From NCBI GenBank assembly GCA_949299825.1, contig CASGBP010000008.1, positions 1-10,098 of the forward strand: a stretch of DNA of 10,098 nt, read 5' to 3'. Made by a program: the position numbers and the translations under genes. The notes under the pieces are model-generated. The model was not told the DNA's origin. It was given only the letters and a program-made list of their open reading frames with translations, and made no database searches. Below are positions 7,192-10,098 of this stretch, piece after piece (the first letter of the stretch is position 1; each line of letters starts with the position of its first letter). The DNA is from an uncultured Mycoplasmataceae bacterium (lineage in GTDB: Bacteria > Bacillota_I > Bacilli_A > Mycoplasmatales > Mycoplasmoidaceae).

Positions 7192-8100
7192 TTACTCCTT
7201 ATTAAATAAACTATCTTGAATATTTAATACTACATATTCTTCCAAATTCTTTAATTTATACTTTTTAATAATTGGTAGCAATTTTTCTCTACACATTTTC
7301 TTAAGTAAAAATTCATCAACTGAATAATTATTATCAAATTCATTTGTGAGAATTTTTGCTAACTCTCTGCATTTAAAAGCAATTTCTTTATCCTTAATAA
7401 ATTTTTGTTTATTGATCTCTGATAATTCTGATAAATGAAGAAAAATGTTTTCTAAATTACCATATTGTTGCAATAAGTTAATACCGGTTTTTGGACCTAT
7501 ACCTTTTATTCCAGGCAAACAATCAGAAGTATCGCCAACAATTGCTTTATACTCAATCACCTGGTTTGGTAAGAGACCAAAAAATTTATCCTTAAAATTT
7601 ACAATATTATATTCATCTAATTCAGAAATTCCTTTTTTAATTAAATAAACTGTGCAATTATTATCTACTAATTGTAATAAATCCTTATCTGAAGATAAAA
7701 TATCCACTAAAATACCATTTTTGGACATTAGTTTAACAAATGATCCAACTAAATCATCTGCTTCAATTCCAGGCTTTTGCATTACTTTTATTCCTAATGC
7801 ATCAATAGCTTCTATTGTATCTGCCATTTGTAAATATAATTCATCTGGAGCTTTAACTCGGTTTTTTTTATAATCATCAAATTCACTATGACGAAAAGTT
7901 TTTGCCTTTGCATCAAAAGCTATAAAAAAATAATCATATTTATCATTATTCAAATATTTTAAAATAATATTCATCATCATTTTAATTGCATTATTAGGTA
8001 TTAAATTGTTTGCCTTAGCAAAATCCACTAAATTTGTAGTAGCATAATACATTCTATAAAATAAAGAATTTCCATCAATTACAATAGCTTTTTTTAACAT
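7192..8100 (-). CDS. polA: 5'-3' exonuclease (stand-alone N-terminal domain of DNA polymerase I)
   Basis: This is a flap/5'-3' exonuclease that removes RNA primers and flaps during lagging-strand synthesis and repair. The 302-residue product has the nuclease domain only, with no polymerase or proofreading domain, as usual in mycoplasmas. Metal-binding acidic residues are in place: Asp9 in VIDGNS, Asp63 in AFDAK, Glu113/Asp115/Asp116 in IEADDLVG, Asp138 and Asp140 in SSDKDLLQL, and Asp190/Asp193 in GDTSD. FRHSEFDDYKKNR (69-81) is the arginine/lysine-rich substrate-binding element, and LPGIKGIGPKTG (195-206) is the helix-hairpin/helix-three-turn-helix that grips duplex DNA. No Shine-Dalgarno sequence is seen; the ATG follows the upstream surface-protein stop by seven bases. 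It is in an operon with mutM and coaE. Confidence 0.94.
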   Translation of the reverse strand: MLKKAIVIDGNSLFYRMYYATTNLVDFAKANNLIPNNAIKMMMNIILKYLNNDKYDYFFIAFDAKAKTFRHSEFDDYKKNRVKAPDELYLQMADTIEAIDALGIKVMQKPGIEADDLVGSFVKLMSKNGILVDILSSDKDLLQLVDNNCTVYLIKKGISELDEYNIVNFKDKFFGLLPNQVIEYKAIVGDTSDCLPGIKGIGPKTGINLLQQYGNLENIFLHLSELSEINKQKFIKDKEIAFKCRELAKILTNEFDNNYSVDEFLLKKMCREKLLPIIKKYKLKNLEEYVVLNIQDSLFNKE

Positions 8101-8107
8101 AATTTAA

Positions 8108-10098
8108 TTATTGTTGATACTCAATATCACCACGACGTCGATAATAAATTAAGAAAATAATAACAATTGCTATTAAAACAATTGCACCTGCTACTCCACC
8201 AATTATAAATGGTGTCATTTTTTCACTTGCTTGAGCAATTGGACTAATTTGCTTAAATCCATATAAAATCAATTTTGACGACAAACCTGTATTGGTAGGC
8301 TTAGAATCATCATCTGCATTTCATGCCAAATTTAAGTGATAATCAATATCAATTCTACCAAGGGTGTTATAAACAGTTACAGTATCTATAATTATGTTAC
8401 TTCTGCTCGCAACACCTTGATTTTTATTACCACCAATCAATGATCCATAATTACTAGATTCTTGTCCATCAGCAGTAGAAGGTGTTCCAAGGATAATATT
8501 TTTTACTACACTTTCTGCATGAGCTACTAATCTATTAGATGAAACAATACTATTTGCTTCAATATCACCATAATATTGTCCTAATGAATTTTTTGCAATA
8601 AATCACGGATCACCATTAGTAGTTTTTATAACTGATATAACTGATTTTAAAGGAAGATAAGTTGGTACTCCACTAATCAAGAAATCAGATAATTGTAATG
8701 TTCCAGGTAATTGACCTGTAACAGTAGTTCCAGTACTATTAACATATTTTGATAGGACAATTGATATTTGAATGGTTCCAGGATTAGTAGATGTATCAGG
8801 ATTACCTGTATTATTAATAAATGATATTGCATCTCTTAATGCATTATTATCGTTTTGTAACTCACTTGGTAAATTTGAAAATACTTTATCTTTATTTAAA
8901 ATTATTCATTCCTTTAGATAATCCAAAAATTTTTCTCTAAATCCAACATCATCATTTAATAGACTAATAAAATCAGAAGGTTTATTGCTTGTAATTTGTT
9001 TTATAACTTCTTCACTTGTAGAGGTATTTGGTCTAGGATCAGATGTAATACTAAAAATATCATTTGTATTAATTGTAGTAGCTCTTATTTTAACGAAACC
9101 AGTAACAAGAATAGAAATATTACATCCATTTTGTGCATATCCTGTATTTGTTCAATATTGTGCTAATTGAGCAGTAATCTTAATTGTTCCATTTTCATCA
9201 TCTACAACACTATTAGCAAAATTTCATATAACATTATTTGCATCTTGTAGAGTGTTAAATTTAATTCCATTTGTATTTCCTTCATATAAGTTTTGCATAA
9301 TTCATGCCTTAAATAATTCCTGATTATCTCTAACAGCAGAAGCAGTAATTTTTGTTAAAGTATCATCTTGTGTATCAACACCAGTTCATACTGGACTAAT
9401 TTGTATACTAGTTTGGTTAATAGGAATTGTTGGTCCATATAAATTTTGTTCAGGTTGGAAGTTAGTAATTATTATATTTTTATACATAAAATCTTGTTTT
9501 GCTTGATCTTGACTAACATTTGATTGATAAACACCATCCTCATTATAATAACTACTCAAATAAAAAGTTATTGGAGATGTACCATTAAAAATATCAGGAG
9601 AGGCATTATCACTTGGTAAAACAATAACCACATCATTTACTGTTACATTATTTGGTTCAATTCCTAAATTAGAATTATGATTAATAACATTATCAAAAAT
9701 AAATTGTTTTAAAATATCAATTAAATCACCATTGTTATTTATATAAACTTCATTATAAAAATCAGAAGCATTGTAATCATTAGCAGTCACATAAGTTAAC
9801 AAATTATCAATTAATGGATATTCTTTATCACCATAAAACTCTGTTGCTCCAGTTGGATTTTGCTTAAAACCATACAAAGTTGTTTTAAATTGTTCCATTT
9901 GAACAGTTCCATCTGAAATAGTTGCATTCATACTAAAAGTAACATTAATGAAATTACCAGTAGTTGGATCAACCTCACCAACAATACTTGTTTTATCAAT
10001 ATTAAGCTCATTATTAGGAAGATTTTGAATTAATCAAGTGTTATTTTCTAATAATCCAATAAAAGCATCACTGAATGTAGTAAAGTCCTTATATCCAT
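8108..10098 (-). CDS. large repeat-containing surface protein with C-terminal membrane anchor (5' end missing)
   Basis: The frame is open from the window edge to TAA at 8108-8110, giving at least 662 residues with several TGA-encoded Trp; the N-terminus and any signal peptide lie beyond the window. The visible part is Asn/Thr/Ser-rich and mostly beta-type, typical of secreted mycoplasma proteins. Near the C-terminus is one hydrophobic helix, PFIIGGVAGAIVLIAIVI and onward, followed by YYRRRGDIEYQQ, a basic stop-transfer and short cytoplasmic tail. The topology is thus external body, single C-terminal anchor. Five loosely repeated units of about 110-130 residues can be seen (separate entry). 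There is no recognised enzyme motif. The arrangement resembles mollicute variable surface or lipoprotein-associated families, but I could not assign one. It is probably an adhesin-like or host-facing protein. Confidence 0.85.
8249..10090 (-). repeat. about five divergent repeat units within the surface protein
   Basis: Each unit has a helix with an aromatic-Leu pattern, an Asn-rich linker, a strand often reading GTI.I...L..Y, and an ending strand with a GF-like finish. The unit ends are TTLYGFKQ (about 9860-9883), IIITNFQ (about 9455-9475), ILVTGFV (about 9092-9112), FLISGVP (about 8663-8683) and LILYGFKQ (about 8249-8272). The first and last share YGFKQ. The units are protein-level and strongly diverged; no DNA-level repeat is evident, so this is a fold repeat, not a recent duplication. 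Boundaries are approximate. Confidence 0.5.

Noticed and set aside
7445..7873. Two plus-strand open frames
   Set aside because: They lie opposite the polA exonuclease, whose catalytic motifs are intact on the minus strand.

Overview
The window is very AT-rich and tightly packed, and it reads sensibly only if TGA encodes tryptophan. Every long gene except polA, mutM and rbfA carries in-frame TGA, often at positions where the family has Trp. Together with a stand-alone 5'-3' exonuclease in place of full DNA polymerase I, small genomes' gene overlaps and many membrane proteins, this indicates a mollicute (Mycoplasma/Ureaplasma-like, genetic code 4). I cannot name the species from the sequence alone; a Ureaplasma/M. 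penetrans-type relative is a guess.

Layout. Bases 1-66 hold the end of a plus-strand gene. A five-gene minus-strand operon follows, transcribed from about 3565 down to 111: an alpha/beta hydrolase, a proline-rich cytoplasmic protein, a membrane-anchored protein with an Ig-like ectodomain, the ribosome maturation factor rbfA, and a small three-helix membrane protein. A short divergent promoter region (3538-3606) separates it from a plus-strand pair: a four-helix membrane protein and a probable ECF-transporter S component resembling ThiT. That pair converges tail-to-tail, with overlapping stop codons, on a second minus-strand operon. In transcription order this second operon is a large repeat-containing surface protein (5' end outside the window), polA-type 5'-3' exonuclease, mutM, and a coaE gene.

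The most unusual item is the coaE gene (4831-6336). With TGA read as Trp, it is one open frame of 501 codons. Residues about 1-185 are a dephospho-CoA kinase, and residues about 188-501 look like a whole agmatine-deiminase (guanidine-modifying enzyme fold) domain. The N-terminal DG...WP signature and the C-terminal S-x-x-NF element are recognisable, but the catalytic motifs appear eroded: the RDxGP, DGHxD and GGGxxHC positions are replaced, with Ser where the nucleophilic Cys is expected. This suggests a CoaE fused to a deiminase-derived pseudoenzyme.

Functionally, the second operon joins DNA repair (flap/5' exonuclease and oxidised-base glycosylase), coenzyme A synthesis and a surface protein. 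The polA-mutM-coaE order is an old Firmicutes arrangement. The first operon joins ribosome maturation to envelope and possibly cytoskeletal proteins of unknown role. No RNA genes, mobile elements or CRISPR arrays were seen.
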